Below, one piece after another: positions 9,703 to 19,176 of a stretch of DNA of 36,042 nt (position 1 is its first letter; each line of letters starts with the position of its first letter). The DNA comes from Cymbomonas tetramitiformis (lineage: Eukaryota; Chlorophyta; Pyramimonadophyceae; Pyramimonadales; Pyramimonadaceae). The stretch is from the NCBI GenBank assembly GCA_001247695.2, contig LGRX02028915.1:1-36042 (forward strand). The letters run 5' to 3'. The notes beneath the pieces were generated by a model, which searched no databases, was not told where the DNA came from, and saw nothing but the letters and a program-made list of their open reading frames with translations. The position numbers and the translations under genes were made by a program.

Positions 9703-10356
9703 GTGAGCGTTCCAGGGGTCGGCATCTCTGCCATATTGTTGGGGCAGAAGGACGACGAGGATCGTGACGTCATCATCGCAGCCACCAGCCGCTCGCTCTC
9801 CCGATCCGAAGTGCGCTACAGCAGCTTCTACGGGGAAGCCCTCGCGGCCGTGTACGGCGTGAGGTCTTTTCGACACTACCTCTATGGCGTCAAATTCACG
9901 TTGATCACCGACCACATACCGCTAACGTGGCTGCGCTCCTCGCAATCCCTGACCGGCATACACCTGCGATGGCAGGTCTCCCTGCAGGAGTTTGAGTACA
10001 ACATCGTGCACAGTGCTGGAAGCAGCCACACCAACGCTGACGTGCTATCTCGATATCCGAGAGAGTCGTCCCTGGACCCCACCGGAGCTAGCCTGGACCC
10101 CACTGAAGAGGAAGCCGCTCTACCCACAGCAGGGGCCTTCGCCTGCCTCTGCGCCCGATACCCACGCGCCCCCGAGGAAAGCACGCAGGACGTCGCCCCC
10201 ATAGCCTCGTGGCAATACGAGAGCCACGTGGGCAGGCTGCCAGGCGACCCCTGCACGAGCCACGACCTGGTCAGCCACCACCTGGGGGAGCATTGGTCCA
10301 TGCACGTCGATACCGACGACCACGACGCCCGCGACGACGACGCGCTGACGCTCTAG
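9703..10356 (+). pseudogene. RNase H domain of gypsy-3, 5' truncated
   Basis: From about 9706 the frame reads a typical Ty3/gypsy RNase H: SVPGVGISAILLGQ, SRSEVRYSSFYGEALA with the catalytic Glu, RSFRHYLYG, LITDHIPLTW with a catalytic Asp, and NADVLSRY at about 10030-10056. The first Asp region and all of the reverse transcriptase are missing. The codons before 9703 are antisense gypsy-2 sequence. An acidic linker follows and ends in a TAG at 10354-10356. The same frame continues open after this stop, which suggests a nonsense mutation in a longer polyprotein and not a true end. Confidence 0.8.
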
Positions 10357-12042
10357 GAAGAGGCGTGCGGTTGGGTGGATGCCTACCTAAGCAGCAGAAT
10401 GCACGTTCCCGTCACCCGGGTGCTGTGCGGCGAGTGTGTGGACGGGCAAGCAACCAGCCTAGACACGCGCCCGCTCCCCCAGCGAACCGTGTCCCACCTC
10501 CATGCCAAAGGAGCCGTGGTCATCGATCGAGCTCTGCGCAGGCCTGTGTTCGGGTCTGGAGGCATGGCTCATCGCAGGCGGCAACGTCACCAAATACGTC
10601 TACTGCGATAACAACGCGAAAAGTCGGCAGGTTGCCAAACGTAGGCTAGTGCAACTGCACAACCGGTTCCCGCAACAACTCCCTCTGGGAGCCCTCTAAG
10701 GATGTCGGGTAATTTTTTTGGTAATTTACCGGTACGGTAATTACCGGTAAATTACCTGGTATTACCGAGTCCCATTTACAAATTACCGGTAATACGGCAG
10801 TAAATACAGGTAATACCGGTAATACGGATTCTTAAGTATGGGAGGTAACTCAATAACGGGCAATTTCTGCAAAATGTATCGCTTGATCATGGGCTCACAT
10901 CGCTTAGTGTGTGCTATTGCACGGACCAAAACAATTCTAATGATCATCATTTATCCATAGAAATTTTGAAAAACAATTTTAGGGCCCCGAGGCGACAGTT
11001 AGGTCATTTCGTGCAGGCGGTAATACTTTGGTAATACCGCCGAAAGTATTACCGGTAAATTACCCGGTATTACCAGCCCCCATTTTCAAATTACCGGTAA
11101 TTCGACATCCTTAGAGCCCTCCACGACGCCTTCACCTCCGTGCCCCAAGATCTCAGACGAATAACACGCAGTGACCTCCTCTCCCTCACCAGCGAGAGTC
11201 CGTACATCTTCGCAATGGTGGGCACAGAATGCCAGGACCTCTCAGCGGCTGGGTCCCTGCGAGGGTTGAAAGGGCGGCACTCGTCAGTCCTATACGACGT
11301 GGTGCGCGTGCTGGGACAGCTGCAACTCCTGGCGGGGCATGACAGGTTCGCATACATGACCGAGTGCGTGGCGGCGCAGCATAACTTCAACAACCGCGAG
11401 GTCCGCGACGTTATGCACCCCCTCATGTGCTCCATGATTGGCATGCCCATCACCGTCGACGCAGCGCGCATGGGGGCGCGCGCACACCGCCTGCGGAACT
11501 ACTGGACGAACATGGCCGGGTACGTAGACGCACAATCCGTGTTGGACGCCGTGGAACGAGACCCCTGTCGCCTCGTGAGGGACATCCTGGACCCCGGCCG
11601 CACCGAGCAAGACGCTGCAGACGACACCGCCCCCGGCCACTACCCCTGGAACGCGCACGGAGAGCCCATGAGGGCGTGGCCCACCATGATGTCCTTCCCA
11701 GACTCTTACCAATTCAGGGACGGCAGGAAGGGCACTGTCTGGGATCACGCTACACAGCAATGGGGGCCGCCCATACCCGAGGAAAAAGAGCGCGCCATGG
11801 GATTCCAGACCGGAGCCACACAAGCACCCGGCGTCTCAGCGCGCGAGCGAGGTGAGATGCTGGGCCGGGCCTTCGACGTCCGATGCGTGTCCCGCATCCT
11901 AACCGTGTGCTACCTGCTCAACCGAGCGGAAGCCCCGCGGGTGCAAATTGAGTCGAGACACTCAATTGCCGAGCATGCCGCACCCAGGGCCTCCTCCCAC
12001 CACTGCGAGGGGGGGGGAGGAGTCACCCGAGGAACCCCCTGA
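10357..12042 (+). pseudogene. DNMT3/DRM-like C5-cytosine methyltransferase split by a hAT-like insertion (gypsy-3)
   Basis: Motif I is at about 10520-10570 (IELCAGLCSGLEAWL), followed by the SAM-site acidic region (YVYCDNN). After the insertion come motif IV as GTECQDLSAAG (catalytic Cys kept, the usual Pro is Glu), GLKGRH, motif VI as YMTECV (catalytic Glu kept, ENV changed to TEC), motif VIII AHRLRNYWTNM, motif IX MRAWPTMMSF, and the motif X region (MLGRAFDVR, about 11860-11885). The domain is about 335 codons once the insertion is discounted, close to a DNMT3 catalytic domain. The RNase H frame leads into it with a +1 shift near 10510. It leaves by a shift near the run of nine G at 12009-12017, after which the integrase frame takes over. 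Methylation of its own DNA copy is an inference from the family. Confidence 0.82.
10697..11113. mobile_element. Non-autonomous hAT-like element (417 bp) with 8-bp TSD
   Basis: The ends are inverted: TAAGGATGTCG at the left, CGACATCCTTA at the right. Both flanks carry the 8-bp duplication GAGCCCTC (10689-10696 and 11114-11121). An 8-bp TSD with a TA(A/G)GGATG-type end points to the hAT superfamily. The inside is A/T-rich, with many GGTAAT/ATTACC copies near both ends and no transposase. Taking out 417 bp plus one TSD (425 nt) joins the two methyltransferase parts exactly in frame (codon end 10696, next codon 11122). Confidence 0.88.
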
Positions 12043-14870
12043 AGCCATCGTGACCCAGTGGGCAGCAGCCCTCGGCACCATCAAGCGGTCAGCCCGGTTG
12101 GAGGCATCCGAGCTACGGCAGCTGTACGGGCCTGGCGCCACAGCCTCGCTTATACGAGCAGCACACCAGCCACCGCCAGAGTGCTGCGGTCAGCGACCCC
12201 ACGACAAGAGCGGACTAGGCGCGACGCCAAGTGAGAACGCCGCCACAGCACACAACCCAACCACCTCCCTCAGCACCCCTATACAGTTCGTGCCCGCCAG
12301 GGGCCCCACACCCGCACTCCACACAGACTCTCAACGCCAGGCCCATACCCCTCGACCCAGCTTCCCCAGCGAAAAGGTCACCCGGACTCTCAGCGCTGCA
12401 GCCGAGGTACGCGAGTCGACAGAACCATACGACGACCAGGCAATGCTACGGTGGCTGAGAGGCGAACGCCCCGGCGACCCCTCCCTCCTTGCGTCCGTCA
12501 GCAAACGAGCCCAACACTACGCACTCGAAGGAGAAACCCTGATCCGCATCCTGCCCAACGGGGCAAGGCGCCCAGTGCCACCAGTGGACCAGCGACGCCG
12601 CATCGTTCAGCAAATGCATGAAAGGTGTGGGCACTTTGGCCGCCGACGCACCGCAGCCATGGTAAGGGACGCGTTCTACTGGCTCAAGCTGTACGACACA
12701 TGCTCCGACGTCGTCAGCAAGTGCGACGCTTGCGCCCGCTACCGCACCACCTTCGACAAGCACGCCCCTCACCTGAACCCACTGGAAGTCAAGGGCATGT
12801 ACTACCGGTTTTCCACCGATCTGGCCAAAATGCCCCGCAAAGCCAAGAACAACTACCAATACGTCATGGTGGTCGTGGAGCACTTCACCAAATACGTCTG
12901 CCTCATCCCTTTGCACACCAAAGAACCAGCGGAGACCGCCCAGGCCTTCGCCCTCCACGTCATAGCTAGGTTCGGTGCCTATTCTAAAAATATTACGGTG
13001 GGTATACCCACCGTAACGCGAAACTTTGCACGTTCGTACCGACCGCGCAAGTAGGTTGCGGGGGTCAAGCATGTGAATTTTCTATGTCCCAAGAGGTTGA
13101 ATAAAGGCTGGAAATGTTTATCTAAACGGCTCCGATAAGTTTTGACCACATGCCACACCCTTGAAGTTGGAGAAATTACGGTGGGTAGGAAAAGTCCCTT
13201 ACGGTGGGTATACACAATTAAGGTTATTTGTAGACTTCTGGAGCTTGGTATAATATCGAGATATTTATGTTTTCGTTATGTACCTTTGATTTTGGTATAT
13301 AATCTATGTACCTTAGGGTATATATGAGCTGCCACCTCGCGGACCTCCGTAATTCGCACGTTCAAAATCAGGTATCATGCGCACCAACAATGCAATATTC
13401 ACACTGCATTACAGGATTATTAGGACCTGAGTTTGGGTTTCACTTTTTCTGGCTAATGGGTCATTTCTGGCGCATGTGAAGGCTCCATAGAGGTTCACGG
13501 GAGTGTTTGGAAAAAGTTGGTCACTGGTCACATGCCATGATTCGCAGCCAATTAGCGGGAATTGTTAATACCCTTCGGGTGGGTATACCCACCGTAAGCA
13601 CCTCTTACGGTGGGTATACCCACCCTTCGTAGAATAGGCATCGGGTGCCCAGCTGAGGTGGTGACTGACAACGGCGGCGAGTGGGAAAAGGAGTTTGCCC
13701 AGCTGCTCAGGGACAATCTGATCGACCACCGCACCACGTCGCAGTCCCACCCCCAGAGCAACGGCCTCAGCGAGCGCATCGTCCAGATGACGAAAGCCGC
13801 CCTCACCAAGGCATGCAAGCAGGCCGGGTCCATCGACCGATGGGATTCATTCCTTCCGTGGATTATGCTGGGATACAACGCCACGCCGCAGGAGTCTACA
13901 CGCCTGGCACCATATGAGCTCGTGTACGCCCAGCGCCCAACGCTGCCCCCGGCCATCATCAAGGAGCGCCTCAGCCAACCGCTGGAGTCCTGCATGGATG
14001 CAGCCGCTATGGCGGCCAGCTACCTCGAACGCGCCGAGTACGTCAAAAGGGCCACCATCATGGCTGGCAGCAACATCGCCATAGCCCAACACCGCCAGAC
14101 CGAGCGATACGCACAAGTGCGCTCAGGGAAGTACCTGCCCAAACAGTTCAACTTCCGCGTAGGCGACTTCGTGTTCCTAAAGCGCAGTGTGAATCACGGC
14201 CTGCAGCTCCACACGCGCGACCCTATACTTCAAATCAAAGAGCTGCCAGACGACGGCACCGCCGTGCTACAAGGCCGATGCGGCAGCACGTGCAACGCAC
14301 ACTGCTCACAGATAGCCATCTGCCATTTGCCCGACGTCGACCCCACCATCACCTACAACCTGGACGACAACGAAGATGCGCGTTGCCAGGTGTGCAAAAG
14401 GGCTGATCGCCCCGCCAGCATTCTTCTCTGCGATGACTGCAATCAAGGCTATCACCTGGGATGCTTGCAGCCCAAGCTAACTCGAGTCCCCGACGAAGAA
14501 TTCTGGTACTGCCCCCGCTGCCTAGGCCTATTGCCGGACGACGACCTCTCCCGCCAATACCTCGCCGCCTACGAAAACAGGGGCAAACAGCTAGACGGAA
14601 AGCGCGCCCTGAAGGTTATCGATGGGAAACCATACGAGGGCACCATACGATGGCTGGGAGCCGCGGAACGCCCTTACGCACTGAAGTGCGAATACGATGA
14701 CGGGGACTCAGAGACCTTCACGCTGGCAGAACTGCAGCAGTATTTGCTGCCTGACAACGCGACAGCCCCGCAAAAGCAGGCAGTGGCCCAGCCCCAGCTG
14801 GACGCAGAGCAAGCCCTGCACGCAGCATTGGCAGCCATCCCAAAAGCACACCCAGCGCAACCACCACACC
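11948..14870 (+). pseudogene. Integrase, PHD finger and Tudor-like segment (gypsy-3), interrupted by a DNA transposon
   Basis: After a Pro-rich lead comes an integrase zinc module (HERCGHFG ... KCDACARYR, about 12616-12750) and the first Asp in FSTDLAKMP (about 12820). The frame is broken by the 665-bp insertion at 12976 and resumes at 13641 with the second Asp (VVTDNGGEWE) and Glu (SNGLSERI), again with 34 residues between. An SH3-like part (RVGDFVFLK ... CHLPDVD) follows. A PHD finger lies at 14384-14521 (CQVC, LLCDDC, GYHLGC, CPRC). A segment at about 14620-14755 with YEGTIRWLG and YDDGDSETF looks like a Tudor/royal-family barrel; gypsy-2 lacks an obvious match. The frame then decays into a Pro-rich run to 15073, while the true sequence continues one frame back in the methyltransferase. 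Confidence 0.85.
12976..13640. mobile_element. Non-autonomous TIR element (665 bp) with repeated palindromic motifs, 4-bp TSD
   Basis: Both ends read TGCCTATTCTA inward. TCGG flanks each side (12972-12975 and 13641-13644), so a 4-bp TSD is the best reading. Excising 669 nt restores the integrase frame exactly and gives F-G-C-P-A-E, against F-G-A-P-A-E in gypsy-2. Inside are five copies of a TTACGGTGGGTATACCC motif: a perfect 24-bp palindrome at 12993-13016, partial copies at 13176 and 13199, and two facing copies at 13577-13597 and 13605-13625. No transposase is present. The superfamily is uncertain; Sola-type elements are one group with 4-bp TSDs. Confidence 0.82.
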
Positions 14871-15636
14871 CACGCCCTTCGACAGCCTGCCCAACACCTG
14901 GGACCTCAGCGACAGACAGAACATGCTGCGCGCCACGGCTACCAGGCTCCTGCCAGGGCATTGGGACCCCGCCCACGTCACCAAGCTCACCCAGCACATA
15001 CGCCAGCAGGCCCAGGAGCTCTTGGACTCCGCCGCCGCCAACCCCAGCACAGTCAGACACCGCCACCCGATGACCGACGCAGAATGTCAACGCGTTAGCG
15101 CAAAACAGTGGGGAACACAACTAGTGGTCACCACCCCCTCCGAAATCGAGCAGTTGGCAGCTCACATCGCCTGGCATCCCGCAGACAAGGTATGGGACCC
15201 CTACGCCGGCACTGGCGCCATCGAAGCAGCCCTGCACCCACACGGTGTGCCCACGCACTCCTCAGACATCAACCCCGCCATGGCCACCAGCACCCCAGTG
15301 GACGCGCTGCAGCCCGAAAACGTCAGGCGCATGAACAGCTACAACGTCGTGGTCACCAGCCCTACCTTCAGGGTACTCGACATCGCCCTGCCACTGTTGA
15401 CCGTAGGGAGAGAGCTGACGTGCGCCCACGTTTCCCTACATTACGTGTTCGACGCACACGCAGCCAGGCGGAGCTGGCTGTGGGAGCTGGCCACTGCGCA
15501 GCGTATGAGCATCTTACTCTGCAAGCAGAAGGGCCCACTCGGCAGGCGCAACGTATGGCTCATCGTCGCCGACACCGCCACCACTCTGCAACGGAGGCTC
15601 AAGCCACAAGCAGCAGCGTGCTCCATGTCCTTCTGA
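14850..15636 (+). pseudogene. Rossmann methyltransferase domain at the 3' end of gypsy-3
   Basis: The frame is open from upstream of the ATG at 14923. A lead region with DRQNMLRATATRLLPGHW matches a lead in gypsy-2 (MPGHW). The domain has a conserved run before motif I (QLVVTTPSEI), motif I DPYAGTGAIE (about 15196-15225), an acidic SSDINP, DALQP, and motif IV-like VVVTSPTF (about 15346-15369) followed by LDIALPL. Conserved GPLGRRNVWLIV closes it. This is the class I SAM methyltransferase layout of DNA amino-methyltransferases, with Thr in place of the second Pro of TSPPF. The domain is a separate fold from the C5 enzyme in the same element. The frame differs by -1 from the PHD frame; the break lies at about 14800-14870. 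Target base or substrate unknown. Confidence 0.7.
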
Positions 15637-16204
15637 CCACGATCCGCGGCCTCACCCCAGCCCCGTGCAAACTCCCCATGAGCCCCAACGCCACGTTTTC
15701 AGCAGCCCCAAAGCAACATCCCCCAACCTTAAAAAAGAAAATCCCAACTCAACACTCCCAGCAGCCCCAGCACGACATCGCCCGCAGCCCGGGCGCCACA
15801 TCCCCAGAAAAGCCCCAACACTACACACATCCGCAGCCGCAACCGTTCAGACATCGACTACGAGATCAACACGCCCACAGCCGCCACCGTCCAGCCACTG
15901 AACTACGAGATCAGCACCCAGCCGCCGCCGCCCCAGCCATCAACGACGAGATTAACACGCGCAGCCGCAGCCGCTCAGCCACTGAACTACAGATCGCGCC
16001 CCCGACGCCGCCGCCAGGTATCAACGACGAGATCAACACGCCCACAGCCGCAGCCGCTCAGCCGCTGAACTACGAGATCAACGCGCAGCCAGCCGTAACC
16101 AAATCGCCCCAACCACCGCCACCACAACGCCCCGCCCCAACACACACACCGCGCTGTCCCCGTCTTAACCAGCAGAAGGCTCCCTGCCCAGTACGCCCTC
16201 AGCT
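15637..16204 (+). repeat. Pro/Ala-coding repeat-rich 3' UTR of gypsy-3
   Basis: After the methyltransferase stop there are imperfect repeats of a unit containing ACTACGAGATCAACACGC and CAGCCGCAGCCGCTCAGCC (best at 15845-16095). Frames across it are open only because of composition. No protein family was recognised. Confidence 0.55.
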
Positions 16205-16213
16205 GGGGGGGGG
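16205..16213 (+). promoter_or_regulatory. Probable polypurine tract of gypsy-3 (nine G)
   Basis: A run of nine G followed by A directly precedes sequence that is repeated at 19049. This is the position and composition expected of a polypurine tract before a 3' LTR. Confidence 0.55.
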
Positions 16214-16527
16214 ATATATCTAAAAGTTTTCCCCCGCAAGCAACACGCGCGCCCAGACACCGCCACCCCGCACACCTGACACCTCAGCAGCCGTGCCACC
16301 ACGCCACCCGCCACGACACATCGTTGTTCATAATCGCGACAGCTGTCACAACTATGGACACGCTCAACCATAGGGTCGAAGGGGGGGACCCCTTTGCAGC
16401 CCACGACAGGGTCTCCCCCCCCGCTGTCCCAGCTCAGCCACATCCCTGTCACCCCTCAGGCAATCATACTCACGTTCACGCTCAGTTGTCACCGTTTTCC
16501 CCCACTCTGCAGCACCATTTTTCCCCC

Positions 16528-16590
16528 AGCTATGCCAGTTATACTAGTTATACTAGTTATACTAGTTATACCAGTTATACCAGCCACGCC
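16528..16590. repeat. 9-bp tandem array (about seven units)
   Basis: Units are AGTTATACT three times, then AGTTATACC twice, with variant AGCTATGCC before and AGCCACGCC after. The array lies about 60 bp upstream of the TATA-like box, so it could act as an LTR enhancer; that is inference. Confidence 0.85.
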
Positions 16591-16651
16591 ACCGCCCCGC
16601 TTTCGTACTCAGGTACCACCAGCGATCCCCGTCAGCCAGTCACCCTTCGGA

Positions 16652-16658
16652 TATAAAT
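16652..16658 (+). promoter_or_regulatory. TATA-like box in the gypsy-3 LTR
   Basis: TATAAAT in the context CGGATATAAATCTTGG. It is suitably placed for an LTR promoter but rests on the motif alone. Confidence 0.35.
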
Positions 16659-17480
16659 CTTGGTTCAGCGCGACACCAGGAAAGCACATGCCGGCATACG
16701 CCCCGCTTGCACCCCAGTTCGCCACAGCACACGCATGAAGGCGAGCCCTTGTGACTGTCTCACCCTTCGCAAGTACAAGCCTTCTTGACAGCGTCTCTCA
16801 GCAGTACGATCCCTTTTGATTGCTACCCTTACAGGGGCAAGTCTCACAGGTCCATCCCCTTTGCGAGTCGAGCCCCCGTGAAACCCGCGACCGTTGTGAC
16901 GCCCATCAGACAGCCCCCTTCCTCACAATCAGTTATCCGCCCGATGGCGCTTGTCACGCATGCAATTATACCCCAAAAAACACCAAAGCACTACAGTACG
17001 ACTCGTCACGACAACGACACCCCTGCACAGCAGCCACAGACGCCACCCATGGCGTATCAGCCGTTACATTAACCCAAAACGTCACAGTCAGTTATTTAGC
17101 AGCACGACAGCCACGTCATCGCGTACGACAGCAACTCCAAACCCGAGTTATGTTCGCTCGTACCCAGCTCCTGTTTTACAAAATGCTTTCTCTCAGAAGC
17201 GCTCACGCCCTCGCGAACTGGGTGACACTTCACCGGGTGTCACATGCCGTCCGCCGGACCAGGCTGAGCCCATCCACGGCCTCGTGAAGATCAAGAAATA
17301 TCACAGGCACCATAGCATCTCAGCCGCGCCACGTGGACAAAATCTCCGGCTCGCCGCACCGGTTCACAGCTGGCACCAGCAACGCCGACGAGAACGACGC
17401 GAAGCGCTGCGCTGCGCCCCAAGCGCGAGAGTTCACGACGACTCGACATTGACGCACCACATATGACATCGCGTCACAAC

Positions 17481-19048
17481 ATCAGCTAGCTTCAGAATGT
17501 GGTATCTCAAGAGTCACCAACGGGATGTAGCATTTGGCGACAGTTCAAATGTGGGAACAGATCGCTGATTGGAGAAGGCGAAACATCGCGAACCGAAAGG
17601 CCACGAAATGCCTCACTGCAGCTGTAGGAAACCAGCAGCCTCTTAAGAAGAATAGAGACGATTTTCAAACATTCTGCGGATAAACTTGAACCTTTCAAAA
17701 TCATCTTGGCCGTGCGTAAATTTGTATTGAATATATTTTTCCTCACCGAATTCACAGCGACGTTGCAAATCCTCACGCACCCAGCGCCCGTTTGATGAAT
17801 CAGTCAGGAACAGTTTGTCCGATACGCGTTCCGTACGCAACGCATAGCATAAATTCAGCGACCCCGAATTCACAACCTCGCTCGCGCTGCTATACCGCTT
17901 AGGCGTAGATTCACACTCGTGTAACTGAAGGCGAATCCGCAGTGCTGAAGGCCGCAGCTCCACGCAGTCGAGGTAAGCCCGAGGCACCGTGTGATATGTG
18001 AAAGCTTTCCGTGTTTTCTCGCAAGGAACGGGCAGTCGTGCAGGAACTCGCTATGCCCACGAGGAGCCCGGAACACCTTTGAATTCACTTCACAGCAATA
18101 AACAGGCGCGCAAAAGTGTACCTTGAATTCATGCGTACGTGCGTGCGTTTGCGGTATGTGTGCGTGCCGCAGCTCAGCGTTAACTTCATTCACTAACGCC
18201 GCTGCTGCTTTCTTCTCCGTGTTCGCACGAAGACATCGTCTTCGTCGTTTACGATCACTTTTCTTTACCAAGTTCCCGAGGGAATTCTCAGGTGAGGCGC
18301 GATAGCTCGCACTCCCGTGAATTCCCATCCCGAGAGTGTTGAGAAGGTGCACGGTGACGCCGAGACAGCCAGCAGCTTTCCTTTTCAAATAGCCCGAATT
18401 CAGCACAAATATGGAAAGTCAGCACGCTCGGCTAAGCTCGGCTACTTTCGACGACGTCCCAACTCAACACCTTTGACGACTTTTCAGACGTCAAAGAGAC
18501 GACCGTTCCTCTTTCCGGGCCTCGTTTTGCTGTTTTCAAGTGTGCATTCACACGCTTTCTGGCTGTATGACTGCCGAGTGGATTCACCACGCTCGACCTC
18601 TGCCTGAACACCATGAATTCTCAAATATCGTCCGACTGGGTACTTTTGCTGACGTGGCCTGAGCCGACCCCTGTGATTTCAGTGCCGACTGTTGTTGCCT
18701 GCTTTGGGCATTCCCACTCGGGCTGGTTGGCCCGGCTCGGGTGCTGAGTTCAACCTTTTCAACCGGCCCGAGCGAGCTGTGAATTTGGTCTCTGGTGGCC
18801 GCTGGACCTTGGCCTCTCTTTTAAAGTCGAGCCCACCAGTCCACTCGGCCGTCGCTGCTAAGTTCTCGAGCTTGAGCCGTTCCTTCTTGCTTTTCCCTTG
18901 AGGATTCCCCACTGACCAGGCACCTTTTCGTCAGGTTGCCCGTCAGGGCCTTTGGGGATGCACATACAACCCTGCGCACTTTCGAAATTCCCAGAACAGG
19001 GCCTTTTCAAAGATTCTGCGGATAAATCTGAACCTTCCACATTCCATT
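17481..19048. other. Gene-free stretch with a dense cluster of GAATTC
   Basis: No reading frame resembles a known protein. Eight GAATTC sites occur between about 17747 and 18619, several inside a longer GAATTCAC. Other features are a 36-bp repeat of 19004-19039 near its left end and the inverted GGCTCGGG/CCCGAGC pair near 18733-18777. The origin is unknown. Confidence 0.5.
17662..17697 (+). repeat. 36-bp direct repeat, partner at 19004-19039
   Basis: TTTTCAAACATTCTGCGGAT and the following bases recur at 19004-19039 with about four differences. The second copy ends 9 bp before the LTR fragment at 19049. It may be the edge of an unrecognised element. Confidence 0.6.
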
Positions 19049-19176
19049 ATATATCTAAAAATTTTCCCCCGCAAGCAACACGCGCGCCCAGACACCGCCA
19101 CCCCGCACACCTGACACCTCAGCAGCCGTGCCACCACGCCACCCGCCACGACACATCGCTATTCATAATCGCGACA
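19049..19176 (+). repeat. Fragment matching the start of the gypsy-3 LTR
   Basis: 128 bp, about 98% identical by eye to 16214-16341. The match stops at GCGACA, after which the sequences are unrelated. It is a truncated LTR or a shared module captured by a different repeat. Confidence 0.75.

Larger units (their letters stand above)
9703..17480 (+). mobile_element. Ty3/gypsy-type element carrying two methyltransferase domains (gypsy-3), 5' truncated
   Basis: Plus-strand order is: RNase H (5' part missing), C5-cytosine methyltransferase, integrase, PHD finger, Tudor-like segment, Rossmann methyltransferase, repeat-rich 3' UTR, G-tract and a probable LTR. Two DNA transposons interrupt it (10697-11113 and 12976-13640). 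It is joined head to head with gypsy-2 at about 9702. It is visibly richer in G+C than its neighbours. The right end is uncertain because the LTR end was not found. Confidence 0.8.
16214..17480 (+). repeat. Probable 3' LTR of gypsy-3, right end unresolved
   Basis: It starts ATATATCTAAAA right after the G-tract. Its first 128 bp recur at 19049-19176 with about three differences. It contains a 9-bp tandem array and a TATA-like box, as a U3 promoter region could. It does not start with TG. The end was not located because the second copy is only partial. The frames inside are repeat-derived and not convincing genes. Confidence 0.45.

Noticed and set aside
12446..13072. 208-codon minus-strand frame over the gypsy-3 integrase
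   Set aside because: The plus strand shows the integrase zinc module and the catalytic Asp; the minus frame has no recognisable feature and crosses a transposon boundary.
12971..13651. 6-bp TSD (GGTGCC) for the element at 12976
   Set aside because: It would leave the right terminus outside the inverted repeat and would not restore the integrase frame; TCGG does both.
15108..16223. 371-codon plus-strand frame rich in His, Arg and Pro
   Set aside because: It lies in another frame over the gypsy-3 methyltransferase and the repeat-rich 3' UTR. It has no domain and is open because of G/C-rich composition.
16324..16738. Frames with Ser-Tyr-Thr repeats
   Set aside because: They are translations of the 9-bp tandem array in the LTR, not a gene.
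17509..17522. Possible tRNA-Met primer-binding site (TGGTATCTC)
   Set aside because: Only about seven bases match the usual TGGTATCAGAGC, and the site follows a 3' LTR, where no primer site is expected.
17643..18406. Minus-strand frames of 114 and 178 codons
   Set aside because: They overlap in different frames, have no domain, and cover the repeat-like GAATTC-rich stretch.
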